The notes under the pieces are model-generated. The model was not told the DNA's origin. It made no database searches and saw nothing but the letters and a program-made list of their open reading frames with translations. Positions 12,501 through 20,639 of a stretch of DNA of 64,000 nucleotides are shown here, in pieces. The DNA is from Lucifuga dentata (Eukaryota; Chordata; Actinopteri; Ophidiiformes; Bythitidae), in contig VXCM01003408.1 in assembly GCA_014773175.1 (NCBI GenBank), positions 27,501 to 91,500 of the forward strand, in the 5' to 3' direction. Every line of letters begins with the position of its first letter. Within the stretch, counting starts at the first letter, position 1. Position numbers and translations under genes: made by a program.

Positions 12501-15500
12501 GTTAAGGTCAGTGTTCATGATTCAACAATAAGAAAGAGACTGGGCAAAAATGGCATCCATGGGAGAGTTCCAAGGCGAAAACCACTGCTGACCAAGAAGA
12601 ACACAAAGGCCCGTCTCACATTTGCCAAAAAACATCTTGATGATCCCCAAGACTTTTGGGAAAATATTCTGTGGACTGACGAGACAAAAGTGGAACTTTT
12701 TGGAAGGTGTGCGTCCCGTTACATCTGGCGTAAAACTAACACAGCATTTCAGAAAAAGAACATCATACCGACAGTCAAACATGGTGGTGGTAGTGTGATG
12801 GTCTGGGGCTGCTTTGCTGCTTCAGGACCTGGACGACTTGCCGTAATTGATGGAACCATGAATTCTGCTCTCTACCAGAAAATCCTGAAGGAGAATGTCC
12901 GGCCATCAGTTCGTGACCTTAAGCTCAAGCGCACTTGGGTTATGCAGCAGGACAATGATCCGAAGCACACCAGCAAGTCCACCTCTGAATGGCTCAAAAA
13001 AAACAAAATGAAGGTTTTGGAGTGGCCTAGTCAAAGTCCGGACTTAAATCCGATTGAGATGCTGTGGCATGACCTTAAACAGGCCGTTCATGCTCGCAAA
13101 CCCTCCAATGTGGCTGAATTAAAACAATTCTGCAAAGAAGAGTGGGCCAAAATTACTCCACAGCGATGTGAAAGACTCATTGCCAGTTATCGCAAACGCT
13201 TGATTGCAGTTGTTGCCGCCAAGGGTGGCACAACCAGTTATTAGGTTTAGGGGGCAATTACTTTTTCACATAGGGCCAGGTTGGTTTGGATAGCTTTTTT
13301 CCCTTAATAAATGAAATCATCATTTAAAAACTGCATTTTGTATTTACTCAGGTTATCTTTGTCTGATATTAAAATTTGTTTGATGATCTGAAACATGTAA
13401 GTGTGACAAAAAAGCAAAAACAGAAGAAATCTGTAAGGGGGCAAATACTTTTTCACAGCACTGTATAACTCAATTTTACAGAACAGGCTGACAAAAGTTC
13501 ATAAAGTGTAAACGGGCAGAAAAAGAGAAAAGTCCACCAAGAAATAAAATATAAAAAGTAGAATCCAGATTCATGTAAGAGTGAACGTGAAGCTCAAAGA
13601 AGCATGAAATTACATGAGGAGAAGCCCATTAACCTCCTGCATGTAAGACAAAACAAGACTAAGCAACGTATTACATTTAGGAACTATTTTGAAAGTCTTT
13701 TAGATTTTACGCAGGACTGAATGATCGGGCTTTGCAGCAGCACAAGATGAATCAAAAACACGCCTGTGCAGCTGCAAATGAACGAATCTTTACAGCTGTG
13801 ACACACCTGAAAGTGACAGGAAGCCCACACGAGGGGATTTTGGTGTAAATATTATAGCTGAACTTCATTCAAGTGCCGTCATTGCTGTAACTGTTTAGTT
13901 TATGCTGAAAGGTGACCAAATCTGACCCACAAACAAAAATAATAATTTTGCCCTCCTTGACAAAATCTGAAGTTATTTCAATGGTATAACTGTCCTCTGT
14001 AAGTGTGACTTGTTGCAATCTAAGAACAATTTTAACTCTTGCTGTAAGCATACACTATCACCATTTAGTGGTATATTTTAATTTAGGCTACGTTCACATT
14101 ACACGCTGAAGTGGCCCAGATCCGATCTTTTTGCCTCCATGTGACTCAGATCTGATTTTTTCAGAGCAATGTGAACACCCCAGATCTGATTTTTTTTTTC
14201 ATATCAGATCTGGGCCACTTGCATATGTGGTCCTAGATCCGATCCATATCCGATGTCTGGCAATGCGACCTGTGTCTGACCGCTCGGATTGGATCTCGTG
14301 GCTTTTTTTTTTAACGGCTCACTGATCTGCGCATATCATATCTCGTCCTCATTCAGTGTCGGCGCCTCATAGCCTGGTAAAAATAAATACGGAGGAGAGC
14401 AACAACAGCGACGTAGGTTAGTGGAGAGATGAAGAAGTTTTACATTTGTTGGATATATGGAGAGATCAGAAAGTTGTCAGTGAACTGTTTCTCTGTGAAT
14501 ATCTGAACATTGTGGCCCCACCATAGAGCTCCGCCCTCGTACCCACACACTGACACTGACAGAGGCTGAGCCCAACGGCTCCTATGCTCCAGAAGCTCAC
14601 AGTCAACCAGTAAAATTACACTTCTCAACTCCGCCTGTAAAACTGGTTTGAATGTTATTTTTAGCACGTTGAAGACCTAGTGTTATATATGAAACAACGT
14701 GCACCTTACTGTCACAGTTATTGTTGTTATTGTACCATGAAGCTCACATTTTAGTCACATCTGCGCATACGTGGCAGTTTAGCACCTCAAGGGTGTTCAC
14801 ACTCGTGTTGGATACAGGTCACTTACAAACGTGAATGTGAACGATCAACACAAAAAGATCAGATCTGATTACAAAATCAGAATTGAGCGTTAAGGCCTGT
14901 AATGTTAACGTAGCTTAAGTTACTTGTACCAAACAGATTACGTTTTCACCGTCCGTTGATTGGTTGGTTGGTTGGTTGGTTTCTTAGCAGAATTACTCAA
15001 AGGTGTGGAACTGATTTGGACAGTGCATGTCCTCAATGATGAGGAAAAAAATAAATAAATAAATAAATCAGGCATATTTATCCCATGACAGACTACAAAT
15101 ACATGCACTGTGATGTAGATCCAGTACACAATACACAGAGGGCAGGTATCTTTTTTATTGAAGGTTTAACCATTTACGATGAAAGTCTTCCAGCTGTGGT
15201 GTTTCCAGAATACAGAAGCCATTTAAATTAACACTGTTCCTCTGCTCTTACAGCACTTATTGTGTAGAAAACATGAAAAACCTTTTTTTAATTTTTTTTT
15301 TTTTTTTTNATTTTTTTTTTTTTTTTATTGCTGTTAGACAATTTACCCAACAACCATTCGTCATTTGTTCGTTCCTACTGAAACCATCAATCATAGGAAT
15401 TATTTAAACACTTTCATGAAAGCAAATTAAAATCAAAGGACTCAAAACCTCACTTCAAAGTGCAACATATTTCATATATGTGAAATGTGTCTTACGATTG

Positions 15501-16921
15501 CATGTATAGTATAGTACCCAACGCGCTCCTCTGAGCAGAAAGCACTTAGCAGCAGCCTTGAGGGCTCTGAGCTGCAGGAACAGCGAGACCTGGGTGTGTG
15601 TATGAATAATTCAGAGCGGGTCATTACCTGAGCCGTCTCCTGTGTGTAGAGAGCAAAGTGTCCTCTGGTGATGTTGGGGAGGTGGAAAGAGGGCATCACC
15701 TCCGTCTCGGCAAAGTCCAGGCCCCATGTTTTAGTGAAAAAGTCGGACTCCCGTTTGGCGAGCCGCGGGTCGTTCAGCGCGGCGGGGAGATTGACTTTCG
15801 AGCTGTACACTGTCCACCTGTCGTGCTCTGCCACCACTGACGGGCCATCGCACAGGCCCCGCCCCTCACCTGCAAAGACCCACAGCCCCATTTACTAAAA
15901 GAGAATTTCCTATCAAGTTTCAGCTGTGGAGTAATGCTGCATTCCAGTCACAATGGGATGTCGGAATTTCCCAGAAATTTCTCAAAAATTCCGTTTTCCG
16001 ACCTCCAAGCATTCCAGCCAAATGTAAGCAATAAAAGCATGGATGAATACCAATAAATACTGTAAGAAGAATAAACTTAGTAATAAATACTAACTAAAGT
16101 AAAGTTAGATTTTACAGGACTGTTTGGTCAGATTGTATTAGAATGATACTAATCACAGTGGGTATTAAACATTTTCATTTTCGTAAATTATTCACACTTA
16201 CCTATCAGTTGCAAACAGTTACTATACACTATAGATAGTTAGCTTGGTGATATAATTTAACTTTTTATTTCAATGTCACCAAGAAAAAATACTTTATTTG
16301 ACAGTTAGTTGATTATTTACATTCACAATGTTTGCTTCCACAGGCGCCACCATGTTGAGTGATGTCATCTTTGTGAAGTTGGGGTACATACTGTAAATTT
16401 GGTCCGAGTTAAAAAAAAAAAAAAGNTTATTTTTTTTTTTTTATGAAATTTTAACAATGTACCGGTATGTTACAGTTGACTTTATATTTTTTTCTATTGT
16501 TACTGTTGATTGTACAAACTAGTTGTACGTGTTTGTGAATTGTGTTCAATAAAGTTACCAAAAAATAAATAAATAAATAAAAAAGAAATCTGGTCGGAGC
16601 TCAGACTTCAAGTGCCCTTCCAACACATTTTTTCCAAGTAGGAGTGTGTCGAAGAAAATGTCAAGTTCTGACTTTACTGGAACGCAGTATAAGTAAAGCA
16701 ATGTCTACAAAAGCTAAGAGAATGAGGAGGAGAGATAATCCTACCCGTGGGCTCCTTGGGGCAGACGTCGGGCAGCGAGCGGACGGGCCGGCAGCGAGGG
16801 GGGGAGGGATCCCGGTCTTTCCGGTAGATCCTATCTCGCACTCTGCCACCGCGATGAGGCACTGGAGAGGAGCCGTGGCTGGAGGCCATGGCATTGGGAT
16901 TTGTCTCCCAGGAGGCTAGCT

Positions 16922-16957
<36 letters not shown>

Positions 16958-17398
16958 CACAACTGGTATGAGATTCACAACAAGAAATCAAAGTTGAACC
17001 AGCAAAAATTTAAAATCACTGATGGATAGTTCACATGCAGGATTAACAATCACATAATTCAGATCTGGTACTCAGTGTACACCAACATCGATTTATGCCG
17101 ATTTCTGAGTTTTTGGAAAAAAAAGTAAATTACCTTTGAAAAAAACTAAAATCTATTGAATGCCTTCAGACTATAGTCAGAGTTTTAACTTGTATTTAAA
17201 TGTGCTTAATGACATACTATTTATATTAGTAAAGGTATATTTGCACTGTATTGCTTTGCTAGTTGAGAGCAGCAGAACAGAAAAAGGCTTCCTTTTTTTT
17301 GTGGTGGGAGACTGAAAGCACTGAAGAGCGTTGTTTACAAACTGACTTCTGCTAATTTAGGTTATTTTTCTCGTCTGAACAATATTCTCTCAGAAAAC

Positions 17399-17454
<56 letters not shown>

Positions 17455-19737
17455 AGGATTAAAGGAAACATCTCGATGTGTCTGCAGCTTCATTTAAAAT
17501 TACCAGCACTGTTGTTTCATTTCTCTCTTTTTCTATATTCGCGATGGAAACATGATCACATGATCAGTCTGCCAAGAACTGACAGAAAACACACATCTCT
17601 CACTTGTAAGCATCACGCCTTTAGAGTCTCTGCTCTCACTCCTCCATCTCCTGTGACTTGTGTTGAAATAAAACCAGCAGTAAAAGGAAAACATTTTCAC
17701 CAGTGAAAAGGAGAATTACTGCTTTGTGCACTTTTATTTTCCTTTTCTGTGCATTTAATCTTTAGTTGGAGCCAATTTGTGCTGCTTCACACAACTTTGC
17801 TTTTCTCGCTTCTCCAAACTGTCGCTACTCAGTCTGTTCATTCTGCATTCACGTATTTCTCAGACACACACTATTCTCAATCATAAGTGTCGCACACACA
17901 CATAACTTTGAGAATCTTACCTTCCTCAGTACTGATTCATCAATAAGCAAGTTCTGCCGAAGACAAACTCTGCCTCTCCAACCTTGTTCTCCATTAACAA
18001 GTGATTTTACTCTTGAGTTACATGCTGCTTTGATGATTAGATGTGTGTATTTAAATGAGGCGCTAACGCTACAAAAGTCTTCAATCATAATGTGTGTGTG
18101 TGACGCGTTTCACAAAGCAGACACACCAACCTGAAACCTGTGAGTTTCGGCTTGTCTTTTCCTTCTCAAAGAGCGCCAACAAAAAACATCACATTTATCT
18201 ATTGTGAGGATTTTGTATAAAAAAAGATCTTCTAAAACAAAGATAAAGTGTGTATAAATTGATCTGGTCCCTGTTAATTAAAATATCCCTGATACTGAGT
18301 GGGGTGTTTTTCCACTCGAAGCAGGATTCCAAAATTTCCTCAAAACCGCTCGAATGTCATCTGACCCTCTGCTGAGAACATAACAAATCATCAAGTGATA
18401 ACCGGATCAAACCAAACATGGCAGCAAGTGGTGGACTGCTGATAATCCTCTTACAATATTAAAACCTGAATTATAAATCTGCATATGTTGCAGGACGGTG
18501 CATATATCCTAGTGAGTGATTTTCACTTCTAGATTGAATCTATAACCATTGATTAGAGAAACTCTACAGCAAATCTGCATGACAGTATCATACATTCACA
18601 CTATTGGAAAACAAAAGTGATTTAATTACTGCATGTTTGCAATGTCTCACTTCAACTTTGTCAAACTTTGTAGTAAAGGTGATGAGGAACAGCTAGTCTA
18701 AGCCAGTTGTTAGGTAATTTGGTGGAACTGTTTTTGGTGAAATCTGTTTTGTCATTTACTAAAAGCACAAATAAAAAGGAGGGGAAAAAAACAGCCTAAG
18801 CACACCAAGACCAACTCTTGTGGCTCTTACATGTCACGTGTTTGTTGTTGAGCGCTTAAGCAACACCAAAACCACACGATGCACCTTTAGAAACAGTTGA
18901 TACAACCACAGTGACACACAGAGGCTCAGCTGGGTGTGAGGAAGGAGCTCAGCATCAGTGTGTCATCGTGGCTTAAAAATCCTAAACACACTCTAAGTGA
19001 AACACAGCTGCAGCCCAATTACTGAGTGAAGGGAATGAGTAGACTCACTGCTGACATTTTTGTTAAAGTTTTCATCCTTATGGGCTTTGGTGAGTCCATC
19101 ATTACAGAGGCCTAACACTGTTCAAACTCACATAATTCTATTTTATTAAAATCTAAAGATCTGAGTGTTTCTAATTCACACTGTGAGTACTAACAACACA
19201 AACACCAGCAGAGACTAAAATCTTTCACTGTTACTAATACTGATACATCTTCTACACACTGCCCAAATGTGTTGGACAGTTTCCTTTGATTTTTTTTTTT
19301 TTTTACAAAAATCTTCTCAATCCTCTCTTCTGCACATGTATTCTTTAAAGCAGTGGTTCTCAAACTTTTTTTGAAGCAAGTAGCACCTCTGAGCAAACCA
19401 AAACATCAAACTACCACCTCACCAACAAGCCATTGACTCTAAAAACGCCTACATTGTGCGAGTTTCAGGTGTTGCAGAAGAAAGATAACAATCATGAGAG
19501 AATCATGAAAACAATTCCTGGTCGTAAACATAGCATGAGACACATCCACAGACAGTGGATTTACCACTCTTGAGACTAAAGAGAGCCAAAATTCTGACTG
19601 TTAGAAATTTAGGACCAAAATCTCAGAGTGTGACTGCTTCTACAAACTATATAACAACCTATGAAACAATACTATATAACTATAACTATATAACAACACA
19701 CATGGAATGTCATGAGGATGTTGCTGAGGTGTGAGAC

Positions 19738-19780
<43 letters not shown>

Positions 19781-20610
19781 GATCATGACAGTAGAATATT
19801 AGTAATTTAGTCTTATAGTAACCCTAAATTCAAACAACAGAGTGAAATAATACCACGTTGTGATTATCATTCAATCTAAGAGCAATAAAAGTTTCATAAG
19901 TATGTTTACAGTGCTCTATTTTAAGACTCAATCCCTTGAATATTAGTTTAAAAATTCCTGCTGATTTAAATTTATCTGAAAAGTACTGATTTAAGAGAGT
20001 TTCAGGTAAGTTAGGGGACATGAATAACATAAGGTTAATAAAGGGCAAACGTCAAATGAATGGTTTGCTTCTAGTACAAGCAGCTGTGGTACAAGATAAC
20101 CAGCTAACGTTAGTTTAGCTGTCATGTCATGCATTCATAGCGAGCAGTTGTTAGCATAACATCCTGGTTAACTGGGTTTAAAATAAAGTGAATCATGTTC
20201 AGCAACACGGCACACATAAAATCATTTTAACTCTGGATGACACGGCTGATAACGTCCAAACTGCGCCGGATCTCCGCGGCACATGCTAAAGCTAATGCTA
20301 ATGTTGTCGGCAGGTACAGCAGGGTTACACGTAGACTGGCTAATGCTGCTAGTTAGCCTTAGCTAACACTCTGCAGGAAGACAGGCGAGCGGAGGCTTAA
20401 CAGAGACGAGATACAGCAACGGTTCACACCGCGGGGCTTCAGCAGCAGCCGTACCTGTCGTTTGGAGCACAGCAGCCGGTGTTNCGGTTCACACCGCGGG
20501 GCTTCAGCAGCAGCCGTACCTGTCGTTTGGAGCACAGCAGCCGGTGTTTCTCCTCTTCACCATCACAGAAACACGGGAGGAACCGGGAGGAAAACAAGAC
20601 ACAGCAGCAG
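211..20610 (-). CDS. vps54: VPS54, GARP tethering complex subunit (gene span, 3' part outside window)
   Basis: Subunit of the Golgi-associated retrograde protein (GARP) complex, which tethers endosome-derived vesicles at the trans-Golgi network. The coding exons (minus strand, in order) are 16745-16889, 15628-15869, 9722-9806, 8620-8654, 7719-7850, 6079-6464, 4661-4787, 2066-2173, 1886-1941, 702-798 and 211-569. Every junction has GT-AG signals and keeps frame, giving ~590 residues. Recognisable VPS54 stretches include SLPDVCPKEPTG, LAKRESDFFTKTWGLDF, VLPWSHFN, LTRNNCVK, TQPTVQLLLSTSEFVGALEL and QELQGIHSFRHLGSQLCELE. The family protein is ~970-980 residues, so this is the N-terminal helical assembly region plus the start of the middle; the C-terminal endosome-binding part lies beyond position 1. 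The introns are loaded with MITEs and carry an intact Tc1 element. The assignment is firm; start and end of the non-coding exon 1 are approximate. Confidence 0.95.
702..798 (-). CDS. vps54: vps54 exon 11
   Basis: 97 bases; acceptor CTCCCAG, donor CAAG/GTGAGC. Encodes LADQMRLMTFPQWFELLQSV then FESFLLFLQRIK, matching VPS54. Confidence 0.94.
1886..1941 (-). CDS. vps54: vps54 exon 10 (56-base micro-exon)
   Basis: 56 bases; acceptor CTATGCAG, donor CTAA/GTAAGT. Encodes CVAESVLHIEEIDTEVVT(K), matching the short VPS54 segment between the TAKNIIKQ-type and LADQMR blocks. Found from frame continuity; too small for an open-frame scan. Confidence 0.9.
2066..2173 (-). CDS. vps54: vps54 exon 9
   Basis: 108 bases, 36 whole codons; acceptor GATGCAG, donor CTCAG/GTACCA. 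Encodes ERLESLVFGLLRQRKLDFLD then IYNEEMIMAAKAIVTQ. A short (GT)n run lies just upstream of the acceptor. Confidence 0.94.
2756..2798. repeat. Perfect short palindrome (snap-back hairpin)
   Basis: 20-base arms beginning GTAAAAATAACCTACC pair perfectly around a 3-base loop. It sits in a vps54 intron, 24 bases upstream of a MITE end. No flanking repeat explains it. Confidence 0.8.
2822..3179 (+). mobile_element. TTAA MITE, family A, internally deleted
   Basis: Starts TTAAAGGACCATACCAGCC and ends CCGGTATGGTCCT followed by CTAA. The left inverted repeat jumps directly into the internal GTATTCAGGTTTTTT block, so most of the left half is missing. Lies in a vps54 intron, antisense to that gene. Confidence 0.85.
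3743..3865. repeat. 61-bp exact duplication around a single N (probable assembly artefact)
   Basis: 3743-3803 and 3805-3865 are identical and separated only by N at 3804. The same layout recurs nine more times in the window with units of 62-67 bp, which points to an unmerged contig overlap. Confidence 0.85.
4661..4787 (-). CDS. vps54: vps54 exon 8
   Basis: 127 bases; acceptor TTCCTCAG, donor AAAAG/GTCTGC. Encodes HLGSQLCELEKLIDKMMVEE then FSMYARNDLNRSLRDEPQVL and EK. Continues exactly from the split Arg codon of exon 7. Confidence 0.94.
5428..5906 (+). mobile_element. TTAA MITE, family A, partial
   Basis: Left flank TTAA then AAGAATCATGCCACC, right end GGTATCGTCCT then TTAA. An internal section is missing (GTATTCAGG-type block joins straight to the TTTTTAAGGTGGG block). 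It contains the N at 5587 with identical 64-bp copies at 5523-5586 and 5588-5651. Lies in a vps54 intron. Confidence 0.85.
6079..6464 (-). CDS. vps54: vps54 exon 7
   Basis: 386 bases, 128 codons plus two. Acceptor CCCTCCAG, donor TTCAG/GTGAGT. Encodes LSHYLDVVEVSIARQISLR, SEAFFHAMSSQHELQD, ALTRNNCVKLHNKLKLMAAV and TTKEVLQQELQGIHSF(R). This is the largest coding exon of this gene in the window and the clearest family match. It forms part of the helical N-terminal region used in GARP assembly. Confidence 0.96.
7719..7850 (-). CDS. vps54: vps54 exon 6
   Basis: 132 bases, 44 whole codons; acceptor GATGCCAG, donor GAAG/GTACAA. Encodes IFMKPAFALEDPATFNAVL then PWSHFNSAGGK and SSKLLQEK, a strongly conserved VPS54 block. 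Confidence 0.95.
8620..8654 (-). CDS. vps54: vps54 exon 5 (35-base micro-exon)
   Basis: Only 35 bases: acceptor GATTCTAG, donor AAAG/GTAACG. Encodes (E)KSRAELEQVPK, matching VPS54 just before the IFMKP block. Too short for a plain open-frame scan. Confidence 0.9.
8723..9289 (+). mobile_element. TTAA MITE, family A, full-length copy
   Basis: TTAA flanks at 8723-8726 and 9286-9289. The ~90-bp terminal inverted repeats run from AGGACCATACC to CATTTCCCAAAG. The non-coding middle carries ATATAGTCCCAAAGAAGACC. This is a good reference copy. Lies in a vps54 intron. Confidence 0.9.
9722..9806 (-). CDS. vps54: vps54 exon 4
   Basis: 85 bases. Acceptor TTTTTAG, donor CACG/GTATGA. Encodes RERIHERCKTICPNKDD then DVDTASSITTNH, matching the REKIHERC segment of VPS54. 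Ends with one base of a Glu codon. Confidence 0.9.
10831..11392 (+). mobile_element. Old, diverged copy of MITE family A
   Basis: Left arm TTTTGCATGTTTGAGCCC and right end CCAGTATGGTCCT followed by TTAC. It has many substitutions and indels relative to the 8723 copy but the same internal order. Lies in a vps54 intron. Confidence 0.75.
11833..13463 (+). mobile_element. Complete Tc1/mariner (Tc1 clade) transposon
   Basis: 1631 bp bounded by TA dinucleotides (11831-11832 and 13464-13465). Terminal inverted repeats of ~214 bp (11833-12046 and 13250-13463) begin CAGTGCTGTGAAAAAGTATT. By eye the two arms differ at only about two positions, so the copy is young. It encloses one uninterrupted transposase frame. 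It lies in the large vps54 intron between coding exons 15628-15869 and 9722-9806, antisense to vps54. Confidence 0.95.
12222..13244 (+). CDS. Tc1-family transposase, DD34E, intact frame
   Basis: 340 codons, no stop or frameshift, the usual length for Tc1 transposases. Residues 1-110 are the bipartite helix-turn-helix DNA-binding region, with SGRPTK at 58-63 as the GRPR-like linker and a basic VPRRKP stretch near 116. Catalytic residues are visible: D153 in WTDETKVE, D244 in QQDNDPKH and E279 in LNPIEMLW, with exactly 34 residues between the second D and E. A Gly-rich HGGGSVMVWGC box is at 187-197. The ATG at 12222 gives the normal MPRSEEIQEQ start. It cuts and pastes DNA at TA sites. Whether it is active cannot be told from sequence. 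Confidence 0.95.
   Translation: MPRSEEIQEQMRNEVIDIYQSGKGYKAISKALGLQRTTVRAIIHKWRKHGTVVNLPRSGRPTKITPRAHRRLIQEVTKEPRTTSKALQASLASVKVSVHDSTIRKRLGKNGIHGRVPRRKPLLTKKNTKARLTFAKKHLDDPQDFWENILWTDETKVELFGRCASRYIWRKTNTAFQKKNIIPTVKHGGGSVMVWGCFAASGPGRLAVIDGTMNSALYQKILKENVRPSVRDLKLKRTWVMQQDNDPKHTSKSTSEWLKKNKMKVLEWPSQSPDLNPIEMLWHDLKQAVHARKPSNVAELKQFCKEEWAKITPQRCERLIASYRKRLIAVVAAKGGTTSY
14087..14925. mobile_element. Non-autonomous DNA transposon with GGCTACGTTCACATTACA ends
   Basis: Left end TAGGCTACGTTCACATTACA; right end is the inverted TAAGCTACGTTAACATTACA. Several internal copies of AGATC(T/C)GAT occur near both ends (sub-terminal repeats). No transposase frame. hAT-like by general look only. Lies in a vps54 intron. 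Confidence 0.65.
15628..15869 (-). CDS. vps54: vps54 exon 3
   Basis: 242 bases with acceptor TTTGCAG and donor CAG/GTAATG. It encodes the very conserved VPS54 stretch WTVYSSKVNLPAALNDPR, LAKRESDFFTKTWGLDF and the following MPSFHLPNI. The frame joins the previous exon as split glycine codon G/GT. Confidence 0.95.
15932..16691. mobile_element. Inverted-repeat element, family B, copy 1
   Basis: Left TAATGCTGCATTCCAG and right CTGGAACGCAGTATA are imperfect inverted repeats. The interior matches 53526-54755 (shared ACACTATAGATAG and GCGCCACCATGTTGA). It fills most of the intron between vps54 exons 16745-16919 and 15628-15869. It keeps TTAG at 16239-16242 where copy 2 holds a MITE. A later A-rich retro-insertion sits at about 16411-16588. 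Confidence 0.7.
16411..16588 (+). mobile_element. Small A-tailed retro-insertion inside family B copy 1
   Basis: Absent from the second family B copy. Ends TTCAATAAAGTTACC followed by (AAAT)n A. Flanking blocks AAATTTGGTCCGAG and AAATCTGGTCGGAG resemble a diverged target-site duplication. The N at 16426 lies between its A and T tracts. The source element is not recognised. Confidence 0.45.
16745..16919 (-). CDS. vps54: vps54 exon 2, contains start codon
   Basis: The acceptor (TCCAG) is at 16920-16921, the ATG at 16887-16889, and the donor follows 16745. The exon encodes 48 codons plus one base, beginning MASSHGSSPVPH and ending SLPDVCPKEPT(G). This matches the VPS54 amino terminus. The chosen ATG has G at -3 and G at +4. 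Another ATG five bases upstream is in a different frame. The 3' splice site abuts a (GT)n tract (CA repeat on the plus strand at about 16923-16957). Confidence 0.92.
16923..16957. repeat. (CA)n microsatellite at vps54 exon 2 acceptor
   Basis: Dinucleotide run only a few bases from the acceptor at 16920-16921; in the transcript it reads (GU)n followed by CCAG. Confidence 0.9.
17404..17450. repeat. (GA)n microsatellite
   Basis: Nearly perfect AG/GA run in the first intron of vps54. Confidence 0.95.
19350..19440. mobile_element. Possible hAT-type transposon end
   Basis: Contains CAGTGGTTCTCAAACTTTTTT, the kind of terminal sequence known from Charlie-like hAT elements, followed by non-coding DNA. 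No matching right end was seen, so this is only a fragment call. Confidence 0.35.
19741..19782. repeat. (GA)n microsatellite
   Basis: AG/GA run with one interruption (GACAGAGAGAGA) in vps54 intron 1. Confidence 0.9.
20420..20548. repeat. 64-bp exact duplication around N in vps54 first exon
   Basis: 20420-20483 equals 20485-20548, with N at 20484. It doubles the putative exon 1 splice donor. Most likely a contig-overlap artefact. Confidence 0.85.
20455..20610 (-). other. vps54: vps54 putative non-coding exon 1 and promoter side
   Basis: On the minus strand a good 5' splice site (CGACAG then GTACGG) lies at 20454/20455, in a GC-rich stretch upstream of the first coding exon. The exon's 5' end cannot be fixed from sequence. 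The stretch contains a single N at 20484 flanked by two identical 64-bp copies (20420-20483 and 20485-20548), so the donor appears twice; this is probably an assembly duplication. An ATG in this exon opens a short frame that would hit TAG right after splicing to 16919. Inferred, not proven. Confidence 0.55.
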
Positions 20611-20639
20611 CCACAACCGGTACGCTGACCATCATGCAC

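Noticed and set aside
16922..16956. Tandem arrays considered as CRISPR or satellite
   Set aside because: They are dinucleotide microsatellites; there is no spacer-repeat structure anywhere in the window.
20420..20548. Tandem duplication of a vps54 promoter/exon 1 segment as a biological feature
   Set aside because: Exact identity, a single N at the junction and nine similar cases with 61-67 bp units point to assembly overlap.
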